Shown piece by piece: positions 24,539 to 32,250 of a DNA stretch of 64,000 bases; position 1 is the stretch's first letter, and every line of letters begins with the position of its first letter. The notes below the pieces were generated by a model. That model was not told where the DNA came from. It made no database searches and worked only from the letters and a program-made list of their open reading frames with translations. A program made the translations under genes and the position numbers. The stretch comes from Ruminococcus sp. (GTDB lineage: Bacteria > Bacillota > Clostridia > Oscillospirales > Acutalibacteraceae): positions 1 to 64,000 of the forward strand of contig SFCS01000004.1 of assembly GCA_004558485.1 (NCBI GenBank), in the 5' to 3' direction.

Positions 24539-25213
24539 ATGGTATTACGCACGCCGCTTTGCAAACGGCAGCTGCCCGCCTATTCCCGCGGGCAGGACAT
24601 CGCCAATATGGTCACCCACATCGTCGGCGGCAGCATCGGCGTCGCCGTGTTGGTTCTTTCGGTCATCATCGCTGCCATGCATCGCAATGTCTACGGTGTG
24701 ATCGGCGGCAGCATCTACGGTGCCTCCATGATCGCGCTGTATACCGTTTCCAGTGTCTATCACGGGCTGCGCCCCGGCTATGCCAAAAAGGTCATGCAGG
24801 TCATCGATCACTGCACCATCTATTTTCTGATCGCAGGCACCTACACGCCCATTCTGCTTTCCGCCATCCGTCCGCAAGCACCCGCGCTCGCCTGGACGAT
24901 GTTCGGCATCGAATGGGGGCTTCTCGCCTTCGCGGTCGTGTTTGCCGCCATCGATCACAGGCGGTATGCCGCGCTCACCATGATCTGCTATATCGGCATG
25001 GGCTGGTGCATCATATTTGCCACCCGCGCCGCCGTGCGCGCCATGAGTGCCGCAGGCTTTTTGTGGCTGCTGGCGGGCGGCATCGCCTACACGGTCGGCG
25101 CCGTCCTCTACGGCATCGGTTCGAAAAAGCCCATCTGGCACACGATATTTCATGTTTTCGTCGACATCGGCAGCATCCTGCAAGCAATCAGCATCCTGTT
25201 CTATGTCCTGTAA
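24539..25213 (+). CDS. Hemolysin III/PAQR-type membrane protein
   Basis: A 224-residue integral membrane protein with seven predicted helices, of the YqfA/HlyIII branch of the PAQR superfamily. Putative metal ligands are conserved: SSVYHG (near residue 79), an Asp-His in VIDHCTIYF (near 98) and the terminal WHTIFHVFV (near 200). Superfamily members are thought to act as lipid-active hydrolases such as ceramidases. Cotranscription with two fatty-acid-binding DegV proteins fits a lipid role, but this is inference. Confidence 0.93.
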   Translation: MVLRTPLCKRQLPAYSRGQDIANMVTHIVGGSIGVAVLVLSVIIAAMHRNVYGVIGGSIYGASMIALYTVSSVYHGLRPGYAKKVMQVIDHCTIYFLIAGTYTPILLSAIRPQAPALAWTMFGIEWGLLAFAVVFAAIDHRRYAALTMICYIGMGWCIIFATRAAVRAMSAAGFLWLLAGGIAYTVGAVLYGIGSKKPIWHTIFHVFVDIGSILQAISILFYVL

Positions 25214-25221
25214 GACATACA

Positions 25222-25257
25222 AAGAGCGCTCCGACAAGTCGGAGCGCTCTTGTTTTT
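25222..25257. terminator. Strong bidirectional terminator
   Basis: A perfect 14-bp stem (AAGAGCGCTCCGAC at 25222-25235 with 25238-25251) with GTTTTTA after it on the plus strand. It ends the degV unit; on the minus strand it lies just past the end of the sugar isomerase gene. Confidence 0.85.
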
Positions 25258-26092
25258 ATATATGCTTTTGCAGGTACTGCAAGCCCCACAAAAGTGCCGC
25301 AAGCGGGTCTTCCGGTCCTTCAAATTCAAGGGACACCCAGCCGTCATAGCCGGCGGTCTTTAGAATTTCCAGGCACTGCGCCACCGGCACGACGCCGTGT
25401 CCCACGACCGTGCCGCGCAGCCAGTTTCTGCCCGCTGTCGGGAAAAAGCCGTCCGGCTGCTCTGTGCCGCCCTCTTTGAACAGAAAATCCTTTGCGTGCA
25501 CATGAAAAGCGTACCGCGCCGCCGTCGTCACCGACAAAACAGGGTCGGCATCCGCGCACAGGAAATTGCCCATGTCGCACAGCCACCCGTAGTTTTTGTG
25601 CCCCACCGCACGGATAAGCGCCTCCACCCGCTCCGGCTTTTGGAAGATATAGCCGTGGTTTTCCGTGCAGGTGCAAATACCTTTTTCGGCGGCATATGCC
25701 GTCACACGGCGGATATACGGCGCCATGCGCGCGACGGCATCCTCCCAACCGAAAAGAGGATCGTCGGGCAGGCTGTAACACACATCGTGCCGCAGAAGCT
25801 TTGCGCCGAGTGCCTCGCAGATGTCAATCTTGTGACAGACCGCGGCGACCGTCTTTTCCGGATCGTCCGCCATAAAATCCGCACTGACCGTATAGGCGAT
25901 GACCGAAAGCCCGATCGTTTCACAATGTTCCCGAATTTCCGCCGCCGTTTTCAGCGGATCGTCACCCTCTAAATCCACAAATTCAATGCCCGCAAAGCCC
26001 AGCTCCTTTGCCTTATCGCACAGCGCAAGATAGCTGCAGCCGGTGCGGCTTCTGTAGGCATTGAAGCTATAGCTGGAAACGCCGATCTGCAT
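25256..26092 (-). CDS. TIM-barrel sugar isomerase/epimerase (distal copy)
   Basis: A 278-residue xylose-isomerase-like TIM-barrel protein. The start MQIGVSSYSFNAY and the IEFVDLEG, RHDVCYS, TENHGYIFQ, LCDMGNFL, FHVHAKD and VSLEFEG strand ends are positioned like the metal-binding Glu, Asp and His of this family. It is the last gene of a three-gene unit with a Gfo/Idh/MocA dehydrogenase and another isomerase. Families of this kind act on inositols, 3-keto-sugars and rare ketoses. The substrate is unknown. Confidence 0.85.
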   Translation of the reverse strand: MQIGVSSYSFNAYRSRTGCSYLALCDKAKELGFAGIEFVDLEGDDPLKTAAEIREHCETIGLSVIAYTVSADFMADDPEKTVAAVCHKIDICEALGAKLLRHDVCYSLPDDPLFGWEDAVARMAPYIRRVTAYAAEKGICTCTENHGYIFQKPERVEALIRAVGHKNYGWLCDMGNFLCADADPVLSVTTAARYAFHVHAKDFLFKEGGTEQPDGFFPTAGRNWLRGTVVGHGVVPVAQCLEILKTAGYDGWVSLEFEGPEDPLAALLWGLQYLQKHI

Positions 26093-26096
26093 ACGC

Positions 26097-27167
26097 TCAC
26101 TCCTGTTCTATAATCACTTCATGTCCGCAGGCGGCAGACGCATAAGCGGACTCCAAAATGCGCATCAGCTGCACGCCGTCCTCGGCAGGCGAGCGGCACT
26201 CTGTGCCGGAAAGAACACACGAAACAAAATGGGAGACCTCATTTTCAAACAGATTGTCGAAATCCAACGCCGTTTTCGCCTCGAGGGACACATTGGTCAT
26301 ATATCCGTTCTGCTCGGTAAACAGCTTCAGCTCGGGGTTAATACAAGCGCCGCCCTTGTCTCCGAACAGCTCGATCTTACCCTCGTCCTTTTCGATATTC
26401 AGGCTGAAGCTGGTCTCCACATTGAGCACCGCGCCGTTGTCAAAGCGAATCATCCCGCACGCGAGATCCTCCACATCGCACTTTTCACCCTTCACATGAT
26501 CCGATGCAAGATACGGCGGCTCGGTCTTGAGGTTGGCGCGGTTGCCGAGCTTTTCGGCAGTCACGGCATAAACGGAGACCGGCTTCGGATTGCCCATGGC
26601 ATACCGCACAAAATCGATCACATGCACGCCGAGATCAATGAGCGGCCCGCCACCGGAGCGCGCTTTGTCACAGAACCAGCCGCCGGGGTTGCCGTTGCGG
26701 CGCAGATAGGTCGCTTTGGCATAATAGATGTCGCCGAGCGCGTTGCTGTCGATAAATTCTTTTAAAATGCGCATATCGTTGCCATAGCGGCGCACAAAAC
26801 CGATCATTAAGAGCTTTCCGGCGCGCTCCGCCGCCGCCTTCATTTCCTCTGCCTGTGCGGCGTTCATCGCCATCGGCTTTTCGCATAGCACATGCTTTCC
26901 CGCATTCAGCGCGGCAATGGCACACGGCGCGTGCGCGCAGTTCCAGGTGCAGATGCTCACGGCGTCCAGCTCTTCCAGCTTCACCATTTCCTTGACATCG
27001 GTGTACAGACGGGTGACGCCGTGCTTTTCGCCGTTCTTTTTCAGGCGTTCTTCATTGATGTCGCACAGCGCATACACTTCCGCGTGCGGGTCTTTTTTAT
27101 AGGCGTCAATATGGCTTTGCGCGATGTTGCCGACGCCGACAATGCCCACTCTCAGCTTCTTTTCCAT
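26097..27167 (-). CDS. Gfo/Idh/MocA-family oxidoreductase
   Basis: A 356-residue NAD(P)-dependent sugar dehydrogenase. The Rossmann start is VGIVGVGNIAQSH (GXGXXA type). HVLCEKPMA near residue 95 carries the conserved Glu-Lys-Pro with the catalytic Lys, and GGGPLIDLGVHVIDFVRY near 180 supplies the Asp-X3-His of the active site. Family members oxidise inositols, glucose-6-phosphate-like sugars or glycosides at C3. Its position between two TIM-barrel isomerases suggests oxidation followed by isomerisation or elimination. Confidence 0.92.
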   Translation of the reverse strand: MEKKLRVGIVGVGNIAQSHIDAYKKDPHAEVYALCDINEERLKKNGEKHGVTRLYTDVKEMVKLEELDAVSICTWNCAHAPCAIAALNAGKHVLCEKPMAMNAAQAEEMKAAAERAGKLLMIGFVRRYGNDMRILKEFIDSNALGDIYYAKATYLRRNGNPGGWFCDKARSGGGPLIDLGVHVIDFVRYAMGNPKPVSVYAVTAEKLGNRANLKTEPPYLASDHVKGEKCDVEDLACGMIRFDNGAVLNVETSFSLNIEKDEGKIELFGDKGGACINPELKLFTEQNGYMTNVSLEAKTALDFDNLFENEVSHFVSCVLSGTECRSPAEDGVQLMRILESAYASAACGHEVIIEQE

Positions 27168-27170
27168 TTT

Positions 27171-28025
27171 TCAGCACTCCTTTATGGTTTTCTGCAAAAA
27201 TGCGACCGCTGCGCCGATGTCGGCGGCGGGATTGTCCCCCACCTCACGCTCGACGGTCAAATACCCTTTGTAGCCGATCTCCTCCAGCGCCCGCAGATAG
27301 GCGGGGAAATCCACCGAACCCGTACCCAGCGGCACTTCCTCAAAAAACGAAATGTTTGTCATGTCCTCCGGCATGGGCGTGACGCCGTAGATCTGCTCGG
27401 GATTGCTCTTTTGCAGCATATTGCCGTCCTTGGCGTGTGTGTGGACGATATACCTGCGCAGATTATGTACCGCCTCCACGGGATCGTCACCCGTCACCAT
27501 CACAAGGTTTGCGGGATCGAGATTGACGCCGACGCCGGTCGAACCCAACTGATCCAAAAAGCGCTTCAGCGTGGCGCTCGTTTCCGGTCCTGTTTCGATC
27601 GCAAAGTGTGCGCCGAGGCTGTCGGCATACTGGCTCAGTGTGAAGCAAGCCTCCGACATGATCTTATACCGCTCATTTGCGGGATCGCTCGGCACAACGC
27701 CGATGTGCGTCGTCACCACATCGGTGCCGAGATCCTGCGCCAGATCAAGGATGCGCTTGGATTTTTCGATCAGCGCGGGATTCTTCTCCCTGTTGGCGAA
27801 GCCCTGACCGAGATCGCCGCACAGCGCCGAGAAAACCAGTCCGTGCGCCTGTACCTTTTTCAAAAGCTCCCTGCGCTTTTCGGGAGTCAGCGCATCGGGC
27901 GTGTGGTCGCCCGCTACCGCATACATCTGAATGCCGGAAGCTCCGAGTGCCTTGGCGGCATCCAGCGCCGCATCGGTTGGCAGGCGGAAAGAGTCAAGCA
28001 TGACACCTATCGGAAACGCAAACAT
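27171..28025 (-). CDS. TIM-barrel sugar isomerase/epimerase (proximal copy)
   Basis: A 284-residue xylose-isomerase-like TIM-barrel protein. Metal-site motifs at strand ends are VVTTHIGVVP, FAIETGPE, VNLDPANLVM, VHTHAKDGN and GYLTVEREVG. ATG at 28025 is preferred because GGAGG lies 6 bp upstream; the ATG at 28031 abuts it. It shares its fold but little sequence with the distal copy, so the two are not a recent duplication. It is the first gene after the promoter at 28066-28094. Confidence 0.86.
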   Translation of the reverse strand: MFAFPIGVMLDSFRLPTDAALDAAKALGASGIQMYAVAGDHTPDALTPEKRRELLKKVQAHGLVFSALCGDLGQGFANREKNPALIEKSKRILDLAQDLGTDVVTTHIGVVPSDPANERYKIMSEACFTLSQYADSLGAHFAIETGPETSATLKRFLDQLGSTGVGVNLDPANLVMVTGDDPVEAVHNLRRYIVHTHAKDGNMLQKSNPEQIYGVTPMPEDMTNISFFEEVPLGTGSVDFPAYLRALEEIGYKGYLTVEREVGDNPAADIGAAVAFLQKTIKEC

Positions 28026-28065
28026 AAGCATCCTCCAAACTTTTTCTTGATTTTACTCTAATTGC

Positions 28066-28094
28066 ATCATATACTGTATTTTGGCAGGATACAA
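28066..28094 (-). promoter_or_regulatory. Promoter of the three-gene sugar locus
   Basis: Minus strand TTGTAT (28094-28089), a 17-bp spacer, TATGAT (28071-28066). Confidence 0.7.
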
Positions 28095-28099
28095 TGCGT

Positions 28100-28113
28100 T
28101 TTTTAGCTAAAAA
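28100..28113. promoter_or_regulatory. Palindrome in the divergent intergenic region (candidate operator)
   Basis: TTTTTAGCTAAAAA is a perfect 14-bp palindrome, 5 bp upstream of the -35 of the sugar locus and 33 bp before the AraC gene. Its position would allow one regulator to act on both directions. AraC proteins often bind direct repeats instead, so assignment is tentative. Confidence 0.4.
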
Positions 28114-28146
28114 TTTGACTGATATTGCTTTTTTGAGGATGATGGT

Positions 28147-28956
28147 ATGAACGGAATGTACGAAAAACACGGCAACCGTAATTATCTCGGACGATCCCTG
28201 CCCTTTATTTTCCACAACGATATGCTGAGCGGCAACAAGGAAATGCTTGCTCACTGGCATGAAAATCCGGAATTTCTCCTTTGCCGCAGCGGTAAAGGGC
28301 AAGTCCTCATCGCCTCCGACTGGCATTCCTTTGAGAAAGGAACACTCATTTGCGTGCCGCCGGGAGAGCTGCACCGCGTTGTCCATAATGCTGACGAAAC
28401 GCTTCGTTATGACTGCTTGATCGTGGATGTCAGCTTCTGCAACGAAAACGGGCTGACGGACACGCAGATGCATTTCGCCGCCGCCCCGGATGATTCGATC
28501 GCGGCGGCGCGGTTTGATGATGTCGCCGCCGCCTGCGCCGCCATCGACACGCCGTTTGCAGTGTTGCATATCCGCGCAGCCGTTTTGCAGTTCCTTTTGT
28601 ACATAGCGCAGCATCACGCCGCCCCCGCCGGCATCAAAAACGACAGCGCCACCGCCGAAGTGAAGAAGGTCATGCTGTATGTGAAAAACCACTATGCCGA
28701 CCCTATCACCCTGACGCAGGCGGCAGAGATCGCCGGTTTCAGCCTATACTATTTTTCGCACGAATTCAAGCGGGTGACCGGTGTCAGCTTTCTGCACTAT
28801 CTGAACTCCGTGCGCATCGAACGGGCGACAACGCTGCTGCGGGAGGGTGTCGGCGTGACCGAGACCTGCTTTCAATGCGGGTTTCACGACCTCAGTTATT
28901 TTTCCCGCACCTATAAAAATCTCACCGGCACGGTGCCGTCCCGGGTGCAACCATAA
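28147..28956 (+). CDS. AraC-family transcriptional regulator
   Basis: A 269-residue regulator. The N-terminal cupin-like sensor has HWHENPEFLLCRSGKG and the CVPPGELHRVVHN metal/sugar pocket. The C-terminal double helix-turn-helix includes ITLTQAAEIAGFSLYYFSHE and CFQCGFHDLSYFSRTYKNLTG (second HTH split here only for reading). A GAGGATGATGGT sequence precedes the ATG. It is divergent from the isomerase/oxidoreductase/isomerase genes, so it is their likely local activator, sensing the sugar or a pathway intermediate. Confidence 0.92.
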   Translation: MNGMYEKHGNRNYLGRSLPFIFHNDMLSGNKEMLAHWHENPEFLLCRSGKGQVLIASDWHSFEKGTLICVPPGELHRVVHNADETLRYDCLIVDVSFCNENGLTDTQMHFAAAPDDSIAAARFDDVAAACAAIDTPFAVLHIRAAVLQFLLYIAQHHAAPAGIKNDSATAEVKKVMLYVKNHYADPITLTQAAEIAGFSLYYFSHEFKRVTGVSFLHYLNSVRIERATTLLREGVGVTETCFQCGFHDLSYFSRTYKNLTGTVPSRVQP

Positions 28957-28996
28957 AAATATGCCTCAAAGGCGTTCCTTTGAGGCATATTTTTAT
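28955..28996. terminator. Terminator of the AraC gene
   Basis: A perfect 18-bp stem: AAAAATATGCCTCAAAGG at 28955-28972 with its complement at 28977-28994. The A-run and T-run ends allow termination in both directions. Confidence 0.88.
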
Positions 28997-29084
28997 GCGT
29001 TTTTGTAAAATCCGACGCCGCCCTGTCATCGCACAGGGAGAGGCACGCATCCGGCGAGCCGTCGTCGATGAGCAGCGCACAAAT
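28996..29084 (-). pseudogene. Fragment of a family-2 glycosyltransferase
   Basis: On the minus strand a 30-codon stretch reads ICALLIDDGSPDACLSLCDD and then RAASDFTKT. LIDDGSPD followed by a Cys-rich helix start is the hallmark nucleotide-sugar-binding segment of GT2 enzymes. Nothing of the rest of such an enzyme (normally 250-350 residues) is present: a promoter-like AT-rich sequence lies upstream and the AraC terminator downstream. It is a deletion relic. Confidence 0.6.
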
Positions 29085-29187
29085 TTTGTCAAGTCTTTTT
29101 TACATATATGTGTATATGCGGCAGGAAATAAAACAGTGGACGAACCGAAAAACTTATGCTAAGATGGATAAAAAAGAGGGATGCACT

Positions 29188-29570
29188 GTGAAACGCGGTC
29201 TGCTTGCCGACCGCCTCAAGGGAATGCGTGCCTTTTGGTGCTGTTCGGCCATGTGCTCAGCGGCGTGCGCACAGCAGGCGTCCCCACCCCCGCCTTTTTC
29301 GTCGGCGTCGAACGGTTTTTGTGGAGCTTTCACATCGACCTTTTTATATTCCTCTCCGGCTATGTTTTCCGCATCACGGGCGGCGCGACGGCAAAGGGCA
29401 GCCGTCTACGCTTTGTCGGCAGCAAAGTGATCGACCTCGGCTTTTTGTATGCGACCTTCAACTGTGTTCTCGCGTTCGGCATCGGCACCTGTCTGCCTGC
29501 GCTTGAACCGCAAAAGCTGCCGCTTTTTATGCGCGTCGGCAATGTGCCGCCTTCTCTCCCGTTTCGGCAC
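29188..29570 (+). pseudogene. Truncated, frameshifted acyltransferase-3 family gene
   Basis: GTG at 29188 after GAGGG starts VKRGLLADRLKGMRAF, then the frame shifts at the T-run 29233-29236 (one T missing). It continues as LVLFGHVLSGV...FLWSFHIDLFIFLSGYVF, the classic N-terminal helices of acyltransferase-3 (OafA-like) membrane enzymes. Similarity fades after RVGNVPP near 29555, and the DNA then meets the 3' end of the flavodiiron gene on the other strand. Only about 125 of some 330 residues remain. Such enzymes O-acetylate polysaccharides, which fits the adjacent glycosyltransferase relic. Confidence 0.75.
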
Positions 29571-29604
29571 TTGCCGCGTGCTGCGGCAAATGCGCCAGAG
29601 CGCT

Positions 29605-30750
29605 TTACAGCGTCCTTGCCAGCGCCTCAACGGCAGCCGCCGCGGCATCGTTCATGCCGCCGCGCAGCGTCACCGTCGGCTCGACGAAGGTCAGGTTTTT
29701 GCTGTTTTCCAGCATGCGGTGCATGGTCTTTGCCGCTGTCGGCGCCCATGCGCCGTTTTCCATGAAGGCGACCGTGCGATTTTGATAGTTGCGCTCGGTC
29801 AGATGCTCGATGAAGGTGCGCATGAACGGGAAAATATCCGCGTTATAGGTCGTGGTCGCCAGCACCAGCTTGCCATAGCGGAACGCATCCTCGACCGCCT
29901 CCGCTATATCGCAGCGGGCAAGGTCGTTGACGGCGACCTTGTGACCGGCGGCGCGCAGCTTTTCCGCAAGGAGCATCACGGCGCTTTCCGTGCTGCCGTA
30001 GACCGAGGTGTAGGCAATGCAGATGCCGTCCGTCTCGACACCGTAGGACGACCAGGTCTGATACAGATCGAGATAGTAGGGCAAATTCTCCGACAGCACC
30101 GGCCCGTGTAGCGGACAGATGGTGTCGATAGCGAGTGCGGCGGTTTTTTTCAGCACACTCTGCACCTGTGCGCCGTATTTTCCGACGATGCCGAAATAGT
30201 ACCGCCGCGCCTCGCACGCCCAGTCCTCCTCGACATCCAGCGCGCCGAATTTTCCGAACGCATCCGCCGAGAACAGCGTTTTTGTTTCTGCGTCATAGGT
30301 CATCATGACCTCCGGCCAGTGCACCATCGGCGCAAACACAAAGGACAGCGTGTGTCCGCCGAGCGGCAGCGTTTCGCCCTCCTTGACGGTCAGACGGTTC
30401 TTGCAGCAATCCGCGCCGTAGAACGCATCCAGCATGGCAAACGCCTTGGCGTTCGCCACGACGACCGCCGTGGGATAGGCGGCGCAAAAGGCGGCGATGC
30501 CCGCCGAATGATCCGGTTCCATGTGCTGAACGATGAGATAGTCCGGCGTATTATCCTGCAAGGCAGCGGAAAGGTTTTTGAGCCACTTGTCGGTGAAATG
30601 CCGATCCACGGTGTCCATGACGGCGATCTTCTCCCCCATGATGACATAGGAATTATATGCCATGCCGTTTGGCACACTATACTGTCCCTCGAACAAATCG
30701 AGCTCGTGATCGTTCACACCGACATAGAAAATACCGTTTGCTGCCTGCAT
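29605..30750 (-). CDS. fprA: Flavodiiron protein (FprA, A-type flavoprotein)
   Basis: A 381-residue soluble enzyme that reduces oxygen to water or NO to nitrous oxide, protecting anaerobes. The metallo-beta-lactamase-like domain holds the diiron ligands: H76-x-E78-x-D80-H81 (VQHMEPDHS), His in MVHWPEV, Asp in FSADAFG and His in CPLHGP. The C-terminal flavodoxin domain binds FMN at YTSVYGSTES. No rubredoxin domain is fused, so electrons must come from a separate rubredoxin or ferredoxin; the gene just upstream encodes a ferredoxin-type protein. Confidence 0.95.
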   Translation of the reverse strand: MQAANGIFYVGVNDHELDLFEGQYSVPNGMAYNSYVIMGEKIAVMDTVDRHFTDKWLKNLSAALQDNTPDYLIVQHMEPDHSAGIAAFCAAYPTAVVVANAKAFAMLDAFYGADCCKNRLTVKEGETLPLGGHTLSFVFAPMVHWPEVMMTYDAETKTLFSADAFGKFGALDVEEDWACEARRYYFGIVGKYGAQVQSVLKKTAALAIDTICPLHGPVLSENLPYYLDLYQTWSSYGVETDGICIAYTSVYGSTESAVMLLAEKLRAAGHKVAVNDLARCDIAEAVEDAFRYGKLVLATTTYNADIFPFMRTFIEHLTERNYQNRTVAFMENGAWAPTAAKTMHRMLENSKNLTFVEPTVTLRGGMNDAAAAAVEALARTL

Positions 30751-30769
30751 ACCAATCGCTCCTTTTTTA

Positions 30770-31456
30770 TCAGTCCAATATTTTTCCGTCCACCGAGACG
30801 GTTACGACCTGCCAGGGGATGAATTTTCCGCTGTCCTGCAGCGCCTTTTTCGCAGCGTGCTCCAAACCGCCGCAGCAGGGCACTTCCATGCGGACGACCG
30901 TGACGCTCCCAATATCGTTTTGCCGCAGGATGCGGGTGAGTTTTTCGCTGTAGTCGGTGTCGTCCAGCTTGGGGCAGCCGATCAGCGTAATCTTCCCGCG
31001 CATGAACTCCTCATGCAGACGGGCATAGGCATATGCCGTGCAGTCCGCCGCTATGAGCAGGCGGGCGTCTTCAAAATACGGCGCGTTTTCCGGCACAAGG
31101 CGAATCTGACAGGGCCACTGCGCCAGCTGTGAGGTTGCCAAAGCGGGTGCGGCGGGCGCTGTCTCCTCAGCGTGCAGCCGCCGCATCTGATGACCGGGGC
31201 AGCCGCCGTGCACCGCCTTTTTCTTTTTGTTTTCCTCGACCGCCTTTTCGTCATAGGGCGCTGCCTCGCGCTCGACAAAATGAATGGCGTTCACGGGGCA
31301 CGCGGGCAGGCAGTCGCCCAGCCCGTCGCAATAGTCATCCCGCAGCAGCTTTGCCTTTCCGTTCACCATGCCGATGGCGCCCTCGTGGCACGCCGCGGCA
31401 CAAGCGCCGCAGCCATTGCAGGCGTTTTCATCAATCTGAATAATTTTACGTAGCAT
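30770..31456 (-). CDS. 4Fe-4S ferredoxin-type protein with extra C-terminal domain
   Basis: A 228-residue protein. Residues 1-70 form a bacterial ferredoxin fold: the first cluster motif is CNGCGACAAAC (C-x2-C-x2-C-x3-C); the second is CDGLGDCLPACP, in which the usual spacing is altered (C-x5-C-x3-C). The C-terminal part has ALLIAADCTAYA-like and LIGCPKLDD...VPCCGGLE stretches with further Cys residues, the pattern of ferredoxins linked to hybrid-cluster or Crp/Fnr loci in Clostridia. It is transcribed upstream of fprA (19-bp gap) and is its plausible electron donor. Confidence 0.88.
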   Translation of the reverse strand: MLRKIIQIDENACNGCGACAAACHEGAIGMVNGKAKLLRDDYCDGLGDCLPACPVNAIHFVEREAAPYDEKAVEENKKKKAVHGGCPGHQMRRLHAEETAPAAPALATSQLAQWPCQIRLVPENAPYFEDARLLIAADCTAYAYARLHEEFMRGKITLIGCPKLDDTDYSEKLTRILRQNDIGSVTVVRMEVPCCGGLEHAAKKALQDSGKFIPWQVVTVSVDGKILD

Positions 31457-31474
31457 TGTTTTGCCTCCTTACAG

Positions 31475-31503
31475 TATACAGGTGTTTTCACCCGTTGTCC
31501 ATA
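31475..31503 (-). promoter_or_regulatory. Promoter of the ferredoxin-fprA unit
   Basis: Minus strand TGGACA (31503-31498), a 17-bp spacer, TATACT (31480-31475). Two GTATAC palindromes (31476-31481 and about 31506-31511) flank the spacer and could be regulator sites. Confidence 0.72.
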
Positions 31504-31560
31504 GTATACAAAAACACTTTGCAAAAATCGGTTGCTACGGCAACGAAATCAGGAGATCAT

Positions 31561-32202
31561 ATGAAAGAAAAAAATCCGCTGCTCGCACAGCTGCAGCCAT
31601 CGGTCCGCACCGCGCTTAAAGCAAAAAACGCGCTTTTTCAGCAGCATTTCGCGAAGGGCGAAACGGTCTTTCACGCCGGCGACACCATTTCCGACATCGG
31701 CATCGTTCTGTCCGGCCGCGTCATCATTGAAAGCACGGATGTGCGCGGCAGCCGCACCATCCTCAGCCACATCGAGGTGGGACAGGCGTTTGCGGAAAGC
31801 TATGCCCTGTGCGGCGTGCCGATGATGGTGGATGCAGTGTGTGCGCAGGAAACGGAAATTCTGTTTTTGCGCGTTTCTGCGGCGCTGCGGCAGGAAAACG
31901 GGCGGGAGGACTGGTATCTCCCGCTGACGCAGACGCTGCTCCGCATGGCGGCGGGAAAAAATCTGGCGCTTTCCGAGCGCATTTTCTGCACGGCGGCAAA
32001 GAGCGTGCGCGCCCGCGTTTTCACCTATCTTTCCGCGCAGGCGACGCGCCGCGGCACGCTGTCCTTTTTCGTCCCCTTCAACCGTCAGCAGATGGCAGAT
32101 TATCTCAATGTCGACCGCAGCGCTCTTTCCCGCGAGCTTTGTCGCATGAGGGATGAAGGGCTGTTGACATTCAGCAAAAATCGGTTCACGCTCTTAAAAT
32201 AG
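31561..32202 (+). CDS. Crp/Fnr-family transcriptional regulator
   Basis: A 213-residue regulator. The cyclic-nucleotide-binding-like sensor domain shows HFAKGETVFHAGD and IGIVLSGRVII. The C-terminal winged helix has FNRQQMADYLNVDRSALSRE as recognition region. It lacks an N-terminal Cys cluster, so it is not a classical Fnr oxygen sensor; heme or NO sensing as in clostridial Crp/Fnr homologues beside hcp is possible. It is divergent from the ferredoxin-fprA unit, which it probably controls. CAGGAGATCAT precedes the ATG. Confidence 0.92.
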   Translation: MKEKNPLLAQLQPSVRTALKAKNALFQQHFAKGETVFHAGDTISDIGIVLSGRVIIESTDVRGSRTILSHIEVGQAFAESYALCGVPMMVDAVCAQETEILFLRVSAALRQENGREDWYLPLTQTLLRMAAGKNLALSERIFCTAAKSVRARVFTYLSAQATRRGTLSFFVPFNRQQMADYLNVDRSALSRELCRMRDEGLLTFSKNRFTLLK

Positions 32203-32203
32203 A

Positions 32204-32250
32204 AAAGAACAGCCGTCCGATGTGAAAAAGCGGACGGCTGTTCTTTTTAT
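32204..32250. terminator. Convergent terminator
   Basis: A perfect 16-bp stem (AAAGAACAGCCGTCCG at 32204-32219 with 32231-32246) plus T-run. It ends the Crp/Fnr gene from the left and the ten-gene operon from the right. Confidence 0.88.
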
